Positions 11,141 to 21,253 of a stretch of 64,000 bases of DNA are shown in pieces (the stretch's first letter is position 1; the number at the start of each line of letters is the position of its first letter). Under the pieces are notes generated by a model that saw only the letters and a list, made by a program, of their open reading frames with translations, did not search any database and had not been told where the DNA came from. The position numbers were made by a program, and so were the translations under genes. Source of the DNA: Morchella semilibera (lineage: Eukaryota > Ascomycota > Pezizomycetes > Pezizales > Morchellaceae); assembly GCA_009192285.1 (NCBI GenBank), contig CM018604.1, forward strand, positions 2,170,001 to 2,234,000. Reading direction: 5' to 3'.

Positions 11141-11835
11141 GACAGGGTGTCAAAGCTTAAGCTGATCATCTATTCGGGTTCGACATCATTAGTAAAAATA
11201 TTGTGAAGTTGGCGAATTAATATATACGTACTCTTACCTCTATAACTAACAGCTACCAGTATTAGAATTCTAATATATGATGCATATCCGGGGGTCTTCA
11301 TTTATCTCATGCTGCCAGGGATCGTACAGTGCCTACTTCGTGGATACAGTGAAGAGATGAGGACAGGATAACCATTCGCTGGTTGGTCATGTTTACCTTT
11401 ATGGGAGCACTGCCCAGTGAACATACATGTACTTAATCAAGTGGGCAGAATACTACATGTATGTAGTGTGATTATGGACTGTATACATCGCAACTTGCTG
11501 CTGCGAACCAAGAATCGCATATTGGGGTCAGGATGCACCTATGCGGAAGGTGCTGATCGCGCACCAATAACAGCATGATCTAGAGAAGCCATGAATGCTG
11601 TTGATACCTATATCCCTTTCACCTCAGGCATCGAATCCGCGACCTGCAACCTTCCGAGCGGGCAACCCTGGGAAGCAAAATTCAAATTTGGTGAGATGGC
11701 GAACGACAGTACGTACTACATGCATCCCTCGCTCAAACTTCTCCCCACACCTCCTCTACAATAAGTTTATAATAGAACAATCGATACCCCTTTCTTTAGG
11801 GGGCAGTTGCCCAGTGGGCTTCCACTACGCATCTA

Positions 11836-11849
11836 TTAGGGTTAGGGTT
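11836..11849 (+). repeat. telobox-like interstitial repeat
   Basis: TTAGGGTTAGGGTT, the most complete double unit in the window, 55 bp before a MITE end. Confidence 0.6.
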
Positions 11850-11904
11850 GTGGGAACATCTATAGCTATTCAAGCAAGAAAAAACAAAATTCGCGTGGAC
11901 CCTA

Positions 11905-12123
11905 TCCCCTGGGCGTATGAAACACCTGGAGAATCTCTCTCATACATACTTGTATATATCATTTGATCTCGATTTTCGGCGAGGGTAAGCAGTTCGCTGT
12001 GTTTACCGGCCGTTGGGATACTGAGATGTACTATGTTGCTGCTGCCTGTCCTCCCTTCAACTGGTCGCGAAAATGGAGGAAGACTCTGGAGAGATTCTCC
12101 CAATGTCTCATACACCCAGGGGA
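11905..12123. mobile_element. MITE with TA target duplication
   Basis: A 219-bp element bounded by TA (11903-11904 and 12124-12125). Its arms of ~33 bp run inward from TCCCCTGGGYGTATGA to GGAGAATCTCTC and pair with a few mismatches. The central part is unrelated on the two sides and has no coding frame. End structure and TA duplication point to a Tc1/mariner-type non-autonomous element. Arm divergence of about 15 percent suggests an older insertion than the neighbour at 12176. Confidence 0.65.
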
Positions 12124-12175
12124 TACCTGCATGCAATAATCCTAGCAAAAAGTTAAGTATTAACTGGCTTATGTA

Positions 12176-12274
12176 CAGCGGTGGGTAATAAGTCATCGGA
12201 TACCCTAGCCACCATTTTGCCTGCAAACGCGCATTCTGGTAGCGTTTCGTCCGATGATTTATTACCCACCGCTG
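12176..12274. mobile_element. MITE with TA target duplication
   Basis: A 99-bp element. The arms start CAGCGGTGGGTAATAA and are nearly perfectly inverted over ~26 bp (one base differs), flanked by TA at 12174-12175 and 12275-12276. Distinct in sequence from the other elements here but with the same architecture. It lies 51 bp from the end of the 11905 element. Confidence 0.75.
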
Positions 12275-12977
12275 TACGAATATTTCTGGGCTGAAATATT
12301 GAATCCCTAGAAGATTATTGCTTGAGTGGGCTTATCTCTGGTGATATTAACCTTTCTAATTATAAAGTGTCCTCAACTTAAGGGGCTCGAAGAATCTGCA
12401 TTGTAGCGAGAACAAGCCAACCGCTCTTGGCACCAGCTTCACGACATATCACTCGAGTGCCAAGCCTCAGTTAAGGAGAGTAAACAACCAAGATTATTGC
12501 TCACTCTCTGTATTTCGATAAACACGATGGTAGTCGTTGTGGATGCTGTACTAGTACTACGTAGTAGCCATAAAATATAGCATACTAGCTTGGGAAAAGA
12601 CTAGCTCAAAACCCCCCTCCTCACCTGCCATTGCTACTTCCCCTCCCTTCTCGTACTTGTTTTCTTCTCTTCTGCCTGCTCTCTTCCCTCCTGGCTCCGT
12701 CTTCTCTTTCTCTCCTCAAATCCTCCCTAGAGCTCTCAACCACCTTGATATTGTTCTTTCTCATCATCGAAAGTATTTCATCCGAGCATCTGGCATCACT
12801 GTAAAGGTATAGCATACCTCCGCTTAGCAAGAGCACGTGAGTTTGCACCCACCCTATAGCTATATCCTAATCACTAAAAGCTGAATCTCTCTACTGTCAA
12901 CAGACGCCGAAGATCCTCATTAACTGAGCGTTCATCATCATCACCTATATCTCATCGATTACAACAAGAAGAAAACA

Positions 12978-13624
12978 ATGAAAGGAGGATTTGCAACCGA
13001 GTAAGTACCTACAAATCCCTGATAATAAATATATGTAGTTGTAGTTGATGCTGACCGCCTAAGTAGACTGAAATTCAACCCTGTAGCAATCTTTAATGCC
13101 TGGGACAAGGCTGTTGCAGAAAGCCCATCCGCATTCTATAGAGCATCTGGAAGGTACGAAACCCCGTCAATCATCTCTCGTAAAATCAACTCCCGCTGAC
13201 GGCTCTTAGTGGTGTCATCTCCACCGACGAGCCTGATGGTTCCGTCTACTCGTTCTGTTCAGCTGCAACTGATGGCTCAGACCACATCGGGAGATTCGAG
13301 GACGATGGCCCTCCCCTATCAGTCCTGAACAGGTACCATGACGTTCTCGAGGAGCTGGTGGGGGTCATGAGAGCGCGTCAGATGGCAGAATGGAGGAAGA
13401 AGGCTAAGGCAGCCAAGGAAATGGCACTTGCCAGGAAGTTGACTTTGTTCGGAAACGGTACTCCAACTCCCCGGATGCCTACGCAAATGCCGGAAATGGA
13501 TGCGTTTCTCCCCATTGAATATAGGGTGGGGTTTGAATTCGGGCAAGGGATCCTTATTCTATCAACAATAAGGTGTGATTGGCAGGGCATGTCTATAATC
13601 TTTTGTCGAGAAAGGTTTCGTTAG
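12978..13624 (+). CDS. three-exon hypothetical protein, 174 aa
   Basis: Exons 12978-13000, 13067-13153 and 13210-13624. Intron 1 is 66 nt (GTAAGT donor, GCTGAC branch), intron 2 is 56 nt (GTACGA donor, GCTGAC branch, TTAG). All three exons join in one frame. Intron 1 ends in the tandem acceptor AAGTAG, and both AGs keep the frame, so products one residue apart are possible. Residues 1-60 contain FNAWDKAVAESPSAFYRASG and an acidic Ser-rich stretch. Residues ~80-115 are predicted helical and strongly basic (VMRARQMAEWRKKAKAAKEM), a possible coiled coil. The tail is hydrophobic. No recognised family. Confidence 0.7.
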
Positions 13625-13774
13625 ATAGGTATACTTTAAAATCTGGGGGAGTTTTTTTGTTTTGAGGGATCAAGACTAGTAGTAGATATGGCAACTTAAG
13701 GCTAGCTACAACTTGACAATTTACAGATGTTATCAGCTGCAGGGGAAGGTCTAACAATTTCTTCTTCTGATAAT

Positions 13775-14339
13775 GAGGACTTCCCGTAAGCTATAGGAGC
13801 TAGCGCTGTTCTATCCCTATTTTCTTTCCCATTCAATAGGATAGAAGCAACCAAAAACAAAGGTGGTTTCCCGTAGGTAAAGAAAGATCTTTGCTCTATT
13901 CGATTATTAGTCCAGTAGTGGAAGGTGCAGGGATTATACTCATTGCAACAAGCAATAGACCTCTTCACGGGGGTATGGTTCTCACGGAGGTGTGGTGCAA
14001 TGACCGAGAACGTCGAAAACGACCATATAGAGTTGGGGGGGAATCAACAGAAATACTTATTATGCACAGAGAATTCTATTCATGTATCGACTTTATCAAT
14101 TTGCCTTGCACTCTCTGTGGTCAATCTTGATGTTACTAGGCGTTGCACCATACCCCCGTGAGAACCATACCCCCCGTGGAGGGGTCTAGAAGGAGCAAGA
14201 CAGATAGGACCCACTCCTTTGAGAGGGGTCCTAACGATAGAAAACTTCCTCTGATAGACACCCCATGTTCTATCCGTTGCAACCTCGAATAAAACCTAAA
14301 TAGCGATAGAACAGTTTCTATCGCCTACGGGAAGTCCTC
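13775..14339. mobile_element. outer MITE, interrupted
   Basis: Inverted ends of ~45 bp: GAGGACTTCCCGTA then GTTCTATC and CTATTT on the left, matched by the reverse complement at 14295-14339. Removing the inner element (13958-14186 plus one TA) leaves about 334 bp. The target duplication is not clear. No coding frame. The insertion order shows this family moved before the inner family. Confidence 0.6.
13958..14186 (+). mobile_element. inner MITE, copy A of a two-copy family
   Basis: A 229-bp element flanked by TA (13956-13957 and 14187-14188). The ends read GACCYCTYCACGGGGG-TATGG-TTCTCACGG on both sides in inverted orientation. A related copy lies in the opposite orientation at 47022-47212, sharing the TIRs and internal sequence such as GGTCAATCTTGATGTTA and GACCATA. 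No transposase is encoded. It is inserted inside the outer MITE. Confidence 0.75.
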
Positions 14340-15506
14340 CAATGAGATGTGCCCAAGCTAATACAGTTGGGGTTTTTACCCAACTACGCTACCCTATCCT
14401 TACTAGTGCTCGAGGAGTGCACGCTATATACATTTAGCTACGTATACAGGCACTAGGATTTACCGCAAGGAACTACATATTAATTGTTGCAAATTTTCCG
14501 CCGATCCGATTTAAGTCCCCAGACTGTGAGATACTGCGGGTAGGTCTTGTAGCGTACAATATCTTTTGGAAGAATCACTTAGTCTAAAGGATGGGTGGTC
14601 GTGGGTGAACACGTGCATACGGCGGTGGTACCAATAGTAGAGGAGGTACATAGCTTGATCCTAGAAATACTTACACACACGCATATATACAAGTCTACCT
14701 GTCTCTGTGTGCGACAACACAGAGTACTTGTACATACATCACTGTTTCCTCAAGTAACAAAACCCTGCCACATCCCTTACCCCGAATACCATGCCATAGA
14801 AAGAGGGAAAGAAATGCAAGTAGAACCATTGCCCCACCCTCTCCTACCTGAGGTAAGCTCCACCTAAATGTACGTAGGTTCTAATCACATGACAGAAATA
14901 TCTTTCCTTAGGGACAAAGCTCCAAGTTACTTCTCAAGATCATCTACATGACGAACCGGTGCTGGATGAATAACATTCAGCCTTTTCACCCTTCGGACCC
15001 CTCGGGAACTCACTACTACCAACAATTAGAATGAAACGGCCTACACCAGGTCTCTAAGCGAGAGCTATGAATTTCGAAATGAGGGCTTGCCAGCTATTCA
15101 TCTTTGGTCCACTAGAACAAGAGCCTCATGCATTAGAAACATCAGCTTGGAACATAAGCTCTTACACTGCACAGGTATATATACCAACCCAGTATTATGA
15201 TTACTACAGAATATTACCCCCTTCGTAGGAAATTTCTGCCCGTGCACCGATACTGACACCGATAGGCTCCATGCACTAGGGTTCCCGTAAATACGGTTAT
15301 AGCCTCGGAGTTACTCGGCTTTTGGAAGGAGTCTCTTTATTTGTGTCTGAGACCTTGGGTATCTAAAACTAGGCGAGTTCCATAGACAATAATCGAGGTT
15401 TCACTCATGGGTACGTACATACATGCTCTACTCTAATATCCAGTGGTCTGGGGAGTCTGTGCAGATGTTGTACTGACCTGTTAAGTGGGTACATCTGTAC
15501 CACAGA

Positions 15507-15908
15507 TTATGCAACTACTTTACATTGCGCACCCAAGACTTCTGCGTAGAAGAACGCCGCGTGGAGATCTTTCGCATGCCAGCGCACTTTTTTTTTCTTT
15601 CTCAAGAGGCCACCTGAAACCCACCTCCAGTCTCCATTGTCTTCATGACCGATCTCCGCACTTTCATAAGATCGGACGAAACTGTCCCTGATACGCCGCC
15701 TATATGAGACATCATTTGACTTACCCCATTCTTTAATTTTCGTCGTGGTGGTTGTTCCCTGTAGAAGCTCAGGTACATACGACTCAAGCTCGCTAGCTTT
15801 CTTGGCAACTGTTTGTTGAGCCTCATGGAGAGGTACGTCATGGATGGATGCAACGCAACAGACGTGGTACTGCCTGTCATCTGATGTAGAAATTTTTTTC
15901 CCCCCCAC
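15507..15908 (-). CDS. probable 3' exon of an unresolved gene
   Basis: A 133-codon open frame with good protein character but no ATG anywhere in it, so it must be a downstream exon or a start-less remnant. It contains VPELLQG, a Thr run, KIKEWGKSNDVSYRRRIRD, then HEDNGDWRWVSGG and a basic LLRKKKKVRWHAKDLH tail. Acceptor-like sequences lie at CCCCGCAG and TACATCAG at its 5' edge. I could not find a donor that joins it in frame to the small frame at 16292-16525. An overlapping frame (15602-16165) is open but has weaker composition. Function unknown. Confidence 0.35.
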   Translation of the reverse strand: MGGKKISTSDDRQYHVCCVASIHDVPLHEAQQTVAKKASELESYVPELLQGTTTTTKIKEWGKSNDVSYRRRIRDSFVRSYESAEIGHEDNGDWRWVSGGLLRKKKKVRWHAKDLHAAFFYAEVLGAQCKVVA

Positions 15909-16291
15909 CTGCGGGGTTGCAACAGAGAGTAACGGAATTGATTTCGCACTCTTGGGTCAATGATTTGGAGAGTTTTTAGTGAGGTGCGATATAGTTTACA
16001 GGATATGGAGTGAGTTGAAAGGGGGATAGTAGTAATAATATTGTAATGATGAGGTGAGAAGAATCCCAACCGCTGCCTGCTCCAGGAACAAAGAGAAGAG
16101 AGAGGAAAAAAACAAGAACCGAACCCGAACGCCCTGACCCAAAAAGAAACAAAAGCGCCAATCAAAGAAAACCCAACCCTCCAGGCATAGATCCTGGTAA
16201 AGATCTACATAGTTCTGTAAGGCTGGAGTTAGCACTACAACGCTCCTGATCTCACACGGGAATAATAAAAATGGAGCTCACCTGAAATCAA

Positions 16292-16525
16292 CTAACTCCG
16301 TTGTGGGTCAAAATCAAAGTATGAAAACATTCCCTCTGGAGCATCTGGTAGGTCTGGCGTCGGGAGTCTAGTTATTCGCGGCGCCGGAGGAGGAGCTGGA
16401 CTCGCATATGTGCTTGAGGCTACCGAGTTCAGGAATAGTACTATTGAGAGTTGCTTTTGCGATGTTCGAGGGTGGTAGAAGAGGTGCCTTGTAGGAGGTG
16501 ATGGTGGTGTGAGGCTTTGCGACAT
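16292..16525 (-). CDS. small Pro-rich frame with intron just after the stop
   Basis: Starts at a good ATG (CAATGTCGC) and encodes 77 aa: Pro/Ser-rich N-terminus, SPAPPPAPRITRLPTPDLPD, ending MFSYFDFDPQRS. About 11 nt after the stop lies a strong donor (CAG|GTGAGC) followed by a perfect branch (TGCTAAC) and TTACAG, a 67-nt intron at roughly 16215-16281. Either this is a short gene with a 3'UTR intron, or the first coding exon of the gene continuing to 15507 with a splice I have not resolved. Confidence 0.35.
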   Translation of the reverse strand: MSQSLTPPSPPTRHLFYHPRTSQKQLSIVLFLNSVASSTYASPAPPPAPRITRLPTPDLPDAPEGMFSYFDFDPQRS

Positions 16526-19161
16526 TGCTATGATAAATCTAAGTGTACTTCTCTGTGCAGGTGTTAGTTTTGTGGAGCTGCTTAGAAAGTGATAAAGGGT
16601 ATATGAAGCTTACCTACAGTCTCTATACGTTCTACTGACGGAGGGAAAAAAAAAGTGAGAAGCCACGAGCGGCTTGAGGTTTTCAGGTTATGAGCTGAGG
16701 GGGCTAGTTTGGAGGATATAGTACAGAAGGGAGGAACCGCCGAAGCTTTAAATGCTCCCAGAAACAGAAACACCCCGGTTTCCGGTCGTATCCATCATCC
16801 ATGCGAGGTTTCATTCCGTCCACCACCAGTACAAGTCTACCCTACCACCACCACCACCGATTCCGCTACCGTATCGAAGGAGGGGGGGGGGGGAGAAAGT
16901 TGACGTAAACTAAGGGTAGACCTATTTGATTCCTAAGCGAAATTCAATTTATGGTTGTGTAGCATACCCCTACCTCCCTGTCTGCCCCTCCCAATCAATG
17001 TTAGCTACCCTTGGGGTCGGCAACGCGTTCGCGTCGTAAGACTGCAAGAGCCGCATTAAGGTTATCTCGCAGTAGTAGATACATGGCCTACAGGCCATAG
17101 ACACGATAGATTTGTAAGACTTCCAGAACGATCTAGGAAGGAGCCATGCGTCCTGGAGTTCCGTGTCCGTCGAGGGATGATTGGCGGGCGGAGCAGAGAC
17201 CATTATTATTCAGTGGCACCAACATTATTACAGTGGCATCAACCAACCTACCAACCAGGTTCGAGAGTTAATTGGCTGAGCTGAGCTGAGCGCTCAGGAA
17301 GGCGGTGGGTGCCTTGCCTTTACCTTACGAGTGAGGGAGGAAGGAAGGAAGGAATCGGAGTGTTCATCTTATTCGGTGCTCGCTCTTCTGGGACTCCGTT
17401 TGCGGAGGGAGTTCGGAGCCGATGGTCACACCGGTGAAGGATGCCCATCCGTCCATACAACCCATCCGCCACGGGCAAAGCAACGCAATGCCTTACGTCG
17501 ATGTGCCCTTTTTGTCCACCGGACGGACATGTCAAGACTCAATACAGCGTGCAAATAAGTTTTGTTCCTTCTGTCTGTGTAACGACCAAAGATCTCGCGA
17601 ACATTTCCCATTTACGTGTTTACAACAGACACCCTTACATACTTACTTAACTTTTGATAGATAGTTCGCTGGCTCAAGTCTCATAAACGTGGCCTCAAAC
17701 ACTCCTTGCTGTTGCCTAGAAGGCGTGTGTGTGGCCTGCTAAATCGCCATCAACGAGCATGAGCTCTATCTACCTCCATACATTACCAGCTAATCCGCCC
17801 GAGCCTGGAAAAAGAAAAGAAAGGTGATCACGTGACTGTTGCTGAGATGGGCCACGGGTAGATCCCGACTTCTTCCTGAAAAATGAAACAGGTCGAAATT
17901 CTTGTTTTTGCACATATGGCGGGGTGCGGAGGGGCGGAGTTTGTACCTGCGTTTTGGAAGTAGGTCACGTGATGTAGTTCCTGAGGAGCTGGGATTTTTG
18001 CACCTAACTGATAACTGACAATGAGGGCTGTGGCTGAGCGCTAGGTAGAGTAGGTACATGTCGCTAAGCCTCGGGGAGATATTGATACATGGCCAATAAC
18101 ATGTAATCCTTGGTGTCATGAGAGGGAAATGCTTAATTCGGGCCTGGCTTGAAGGGCCTCTGAGACTGCGTGGATGTATGTAGGTGGCCGAATACAATAA
18201 TATGCAGAGTGGACCCGTTACTCGGATTCCAGATAGAATAGGCTTGGGAGATATGTGTTCGGCATTGGATGCCGTATATATTTATATGTCGGGGACCGTA
18301 AGACGGGATTCTGGATGCCCCGACGGGGTGTGAGGTAACTGATCTGACTAGCTGTGGGCTTTTCTAATGTGCGCACGTACGTGGCCGCCTTATAATTAGG
18401 ATACAGGTAAGCTCTCTGGGCGGTAAACCGGGTTACTGCGTTTCATGGGTCTTCGGGGTTCCGGGCTACGGCAGGGTTGCGGGCCCGGGGTGGGGGTCTG
18501 TGTTTGGCCTGTGCGACGTGCGACGGGTAGCGGGCAGCGGGGTTCCAATTCTCGCATCCGAGTTTTGGTGATTGTGGTAGAGGGCCTAAGCTGAGTTTTG
18601 CGGGGGCGGGGGAAGGGGGGGGGTATTTGGGCTGTTTTATAATAGCTGGTTAAAACACCAACTAAGCACTGATTGACAACAGATAACGCCCGCGGTAGAT
18701 AGAAAGAGTCAAGTAAAGCCCAGAGGTGTAAGATTGTGAGTGATTAAGCATGGGAATATCCAATATCATCAGGCTGTTGGGAACGGCGGGCGGGGTGTTC
18801 TCCCGCGTAGTTACAGGCTTTATATGATCCTAGAAATTTGATGTGTTTAACGGTTTTGGGAAGAAGGGTTAGGGGATATCGGAACTGCTTATGGCACCTA
18901 ACAAGAATACTATACGGTGTGTAGTTAACGATAAATGGTACCAAGGATAGAGAATAAAAGTAGAATAAAAGAGTTAGCTTGCTTGTTACGTGCCTAGTAT
19001 CATGATAAAGAACCTGCCTATGTACCTACCTTCCTCCACACATCTACTTGAGTCTCCGGAAGAAATTCAGTGCCGCACCACGAATCCTAAAAAACAATCA
19101 CTTCGTATCAGTAACCTCCCGTAAAACAAAAACATAAAACAACCAAAATGGAAGAAGGTTA
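16526..19161. other. intergenic, G-rich in part
   Basis: No supported gene. Notable are a G12 run at 16882-16893 and a G-rich block at 18475-18625 with several G5-G9 runs that could form G-quadruplexes. The 17.3-17.7 kb frames overlap on both strands and look like shadows. Confidence 0.5.
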
Positions 19162-20022
19162 TTACCCCTCCAAAGACTTCTTCTTCCATCCCCTCGGCGC
19201 ATTCTCCTTCTTCTCCTCCACCTCCACCTCCTCCTTCTTTAACACTACGGCCGCCGTCTCACAACACTCTTCCTTCTCCTGCCCCTCCTCCTCTTCTCCC
19301 TTCTCCTCCTCCCTTCTCTCCAATACCTCCTCACTATCTTTACCATCCTCTTCCTCCTCATTACCCTCCTCCCCCACCGCACCCAACCCCAACCCCAACC
19401 CCAGCTTCTTCTTTTTCTTCTTCCTCCTGCGCGACCGCCGCTCCTCCTCAAACTTCCTGACATCCGGATACGAGTTCTCCGGGTAATGGCGCACATTGAC
19501 GGTCTTTGCGAAGCTGACGCTCTTCTTCTTCTTCTCATCTGGCACCTGCGAAGTCTGTGGTTGTAACGGGTTTATGAGTATCCCGCCAACGCGGGCGTCA
19601 GCGGGGGTATCTTTCTCTGCGTCTGCCTCTGTGTCCGGGACTGGTGGCGCTTCCCCCCTGTACGGCACCCTGCACTCCCGATACCCGGAGTCGGCGTCCT
19701 CGGAGCTAGAACTGGAGCTGGAGCTGGGGACGTCTGCGTGTGGCGGGTGCCCAGACAGCAGCAGGTGGTAGAGTGCGTTGTTGGTGAGTGTGTGGTTGTT
19801 GCCGGTGCGGGCTTCGGCGGCGGGAGAGGCGTGCGGGCGGTCGGCGGGGTCACAGTGTAGTGAGGGGAAGGCGTATGGGTATGGGTATGGGTGCATGCGG
19901 AAGGGGGTGCGGGGGGCCGCGCTGGGTGGTAGTAGTTGTGGTGTGTTTGGGGAGGTGGAGGCAGCTGCGGGGAGTGGTGGTGAGTGCATGGGGGGTCTTT
20001 TGGGGGGCGGTGGTGGAAACAT
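19162..20022 (-). CDS. highly charged protein with PP1-docking-like motif
   Basis: An open frame from ATG (AACATGTTTCC) encodes 286 aa. Residues 1-65 are Pro-rich, and a Ser8 run followed by EDADSGY lies near 100-113. The segment 164-200 reads KKKKSVSFAKTVNVRHY followed by ENSYPDVRKFEEERRSRRR; KSVSF (167-171) fits the RVxF docking consensus for protein phosphatase 1. Then come a lysine run, an (LG)n repeat and a Glu-rich tail. Such a composition suggests an intrinsically disordered nuclear or regulatory protein. Opposite-strand frames here are shadows caused by purine/pyrimidine asymmetry. PP1 binding is a short-motif inference only. Confidence 0.65.
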   Translation of the reverse strand: MFPPPPPKRPPMHSPPLPAAASTSPNTPQLLPPSAAPRTPFRMHPYPYPYAFPSLHCDPADRPHASPAAEARTGNNHTLTNNALYHLLLSGHPPHADVPSSSSSSSSEDADSGYRECRVPYRGEAPPVPDTEADAEKDTPADARVGGILINPLQPQTSQVPDEKKKKSVSFAKTVNVRHYPENSYPDVRKFEEERRSRRRKKKKKKLGLGLGLGAVGEEGNEEEEDGKDSEEVLERREEEKGEEEEGQEKEECCETAAVVLKKEEVEVEEKKENAPRGWKKKSLEG

Positions 20023-20391
20023 CTGGGTCTTGTAGGGACGGCGGCGGCGGGGTTTGGTTGGTATAGTAATGGTGGGGGATTTGATAGTGTCTTGGTGGTA
20101 GTGGTAGTTGTTGGGGGCGATAGGTTGGTGTGGTGTCGATGGTTTTGGGTGATTATGATGGGGTTGATGATTATGGTGGGACCTACGTACACGGACCCTA
20201 ACGGCAAGAGTAAAGAAGGCCCACTACTTAAGTATAGAGAGCGGGGTAAAATAACATAGAGTAAGAAAGGGAAACTGTAGTATATTAACATATATAATAC
20301 ATATCCAAGCCATCTTTAATTTAAAATTTAGTGTGCAAGCCCTTAATTCGACAAGTGCTTGAATCATCTCGGCCTTGAGCGTTAGCCCGAG

Positions 20392-20453
20392 CTCGCTAGA
20401 AGGATTGATTGATTGATTGATTGATACTTCATCCTCGCTAGAAGGATAGCTAC
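20392..20453 (+). repeat. tetranucleotide repeat between short direct repeats
   Basis: About five GATT units (20403-20424) sit between two copies of TCGCTAGAAGGAT (20392 and 20441). This looks like a slippage-expanded microsatellite. Confidence 0.6.
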
Positions 20454-21240
20454 ATGTTTAGCTAGCCATGCAGTATATATGCATAGAGCCAGTGAAAGAC
20501 TACATGATGTCTTCCAGCCCCGACTCAACGGCGATCGATGAAAGAGGCGAGTGATGACCCATGACGGGAACTCAGAACCACACAACAATCCCAGTGATCG
20601 TGGTGCCACCGGCGGCGGGCGCGGTAGATATATGTATATACTCGGATATTCTGTTATTCTCTAACACCTCCTGCGTGAGTCGATCAGGTGCGTACACAGG
20701 TGAAATTGTCTCGTTTCTAGTTGTTACTCGGGCACTCAGGGCTGATATACGTGGGTGGGGGGTCGAACATATGCGGTCTTAGCTGCTAGGTGGGTTTTTT
20801 TTTGACGCTCTAAAGTCTTTATAAGCTGTCACTAGCGGTACGGCTCATACGTAGGGTGGTCAAGATCAGCGGAGGGGGAAAAAGAAATATAACTAAAACT
20901 CCACATTCTGTATGTCTGGGTGCCGTGGCACCAGTGGCTTGAGTTGGCTATTTATATATATAGTAGCGATCACCTCAGCTGGCCCACTCGGTCTCGTCAT
21001 CAATGACCCATATTTAGGGATAAAAGAATATCTTGCTGGGGATGTATGTCACGACTAAGATACACTACCATGCTAGCAGGCTGGGCGGGAGTTTTAACAG
21101 GCTGTTTCTTTTATTCTTATTTCTTTATTTCTTTATCGTCGAGGAAAATCTACCCTGTCTCAGGAGAGTGGGAGGAAAGGTTTGCCATAGTCTCGGGGCT
21201 GCATGCATGTATGAATTATCGACGCTAGCAGGTTAACAAC

Positions 21241-21253
21241 AACCCTAACCCTA
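21241..21253 (-). repeat. telobox-like interstitial repeat
   Basis: AACCCTAACCCTA, a double telomere-type unit, intergenic. Confidence 0.6.

Larger units (their letters stand above)
11141..12977. other. intergenic with MITE cluster
   Basis: No supported gene. The stretch contains a telobox at 11836-11849 and two TA-flanked MITEs (11905-12123 and 12176-12274). A short minus-strand sequence at 11630-11672 resembles the 3' half of a tRNA but cannot be folded. TACATGTA motifs lie near 11424 and 11453. Confidence 0.5.
13625..15506. other. intergenic with nested MITEs
   Basis: No supported gene. The first 700 bp hold one MITE inserted in another (13775-14339 and 13958-14186). The remainder to 15506 is unremarkable; the 90-codon frame at 14595-14867 has GTG/CAC repeats and no ATG. 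Confidence 0.5.

Noticed and set aside
11630-11672. Possible tRNA 3' half on the minus strand
   Set aside because: A T-loop-like GGATTCGAT is present but no acceptor or anticodon stem can be formed.
19148-19486. Ser-rich plus-strand frame
   Set aside because: Antisense shadow of the charged 19.2-20.0 kb gene.
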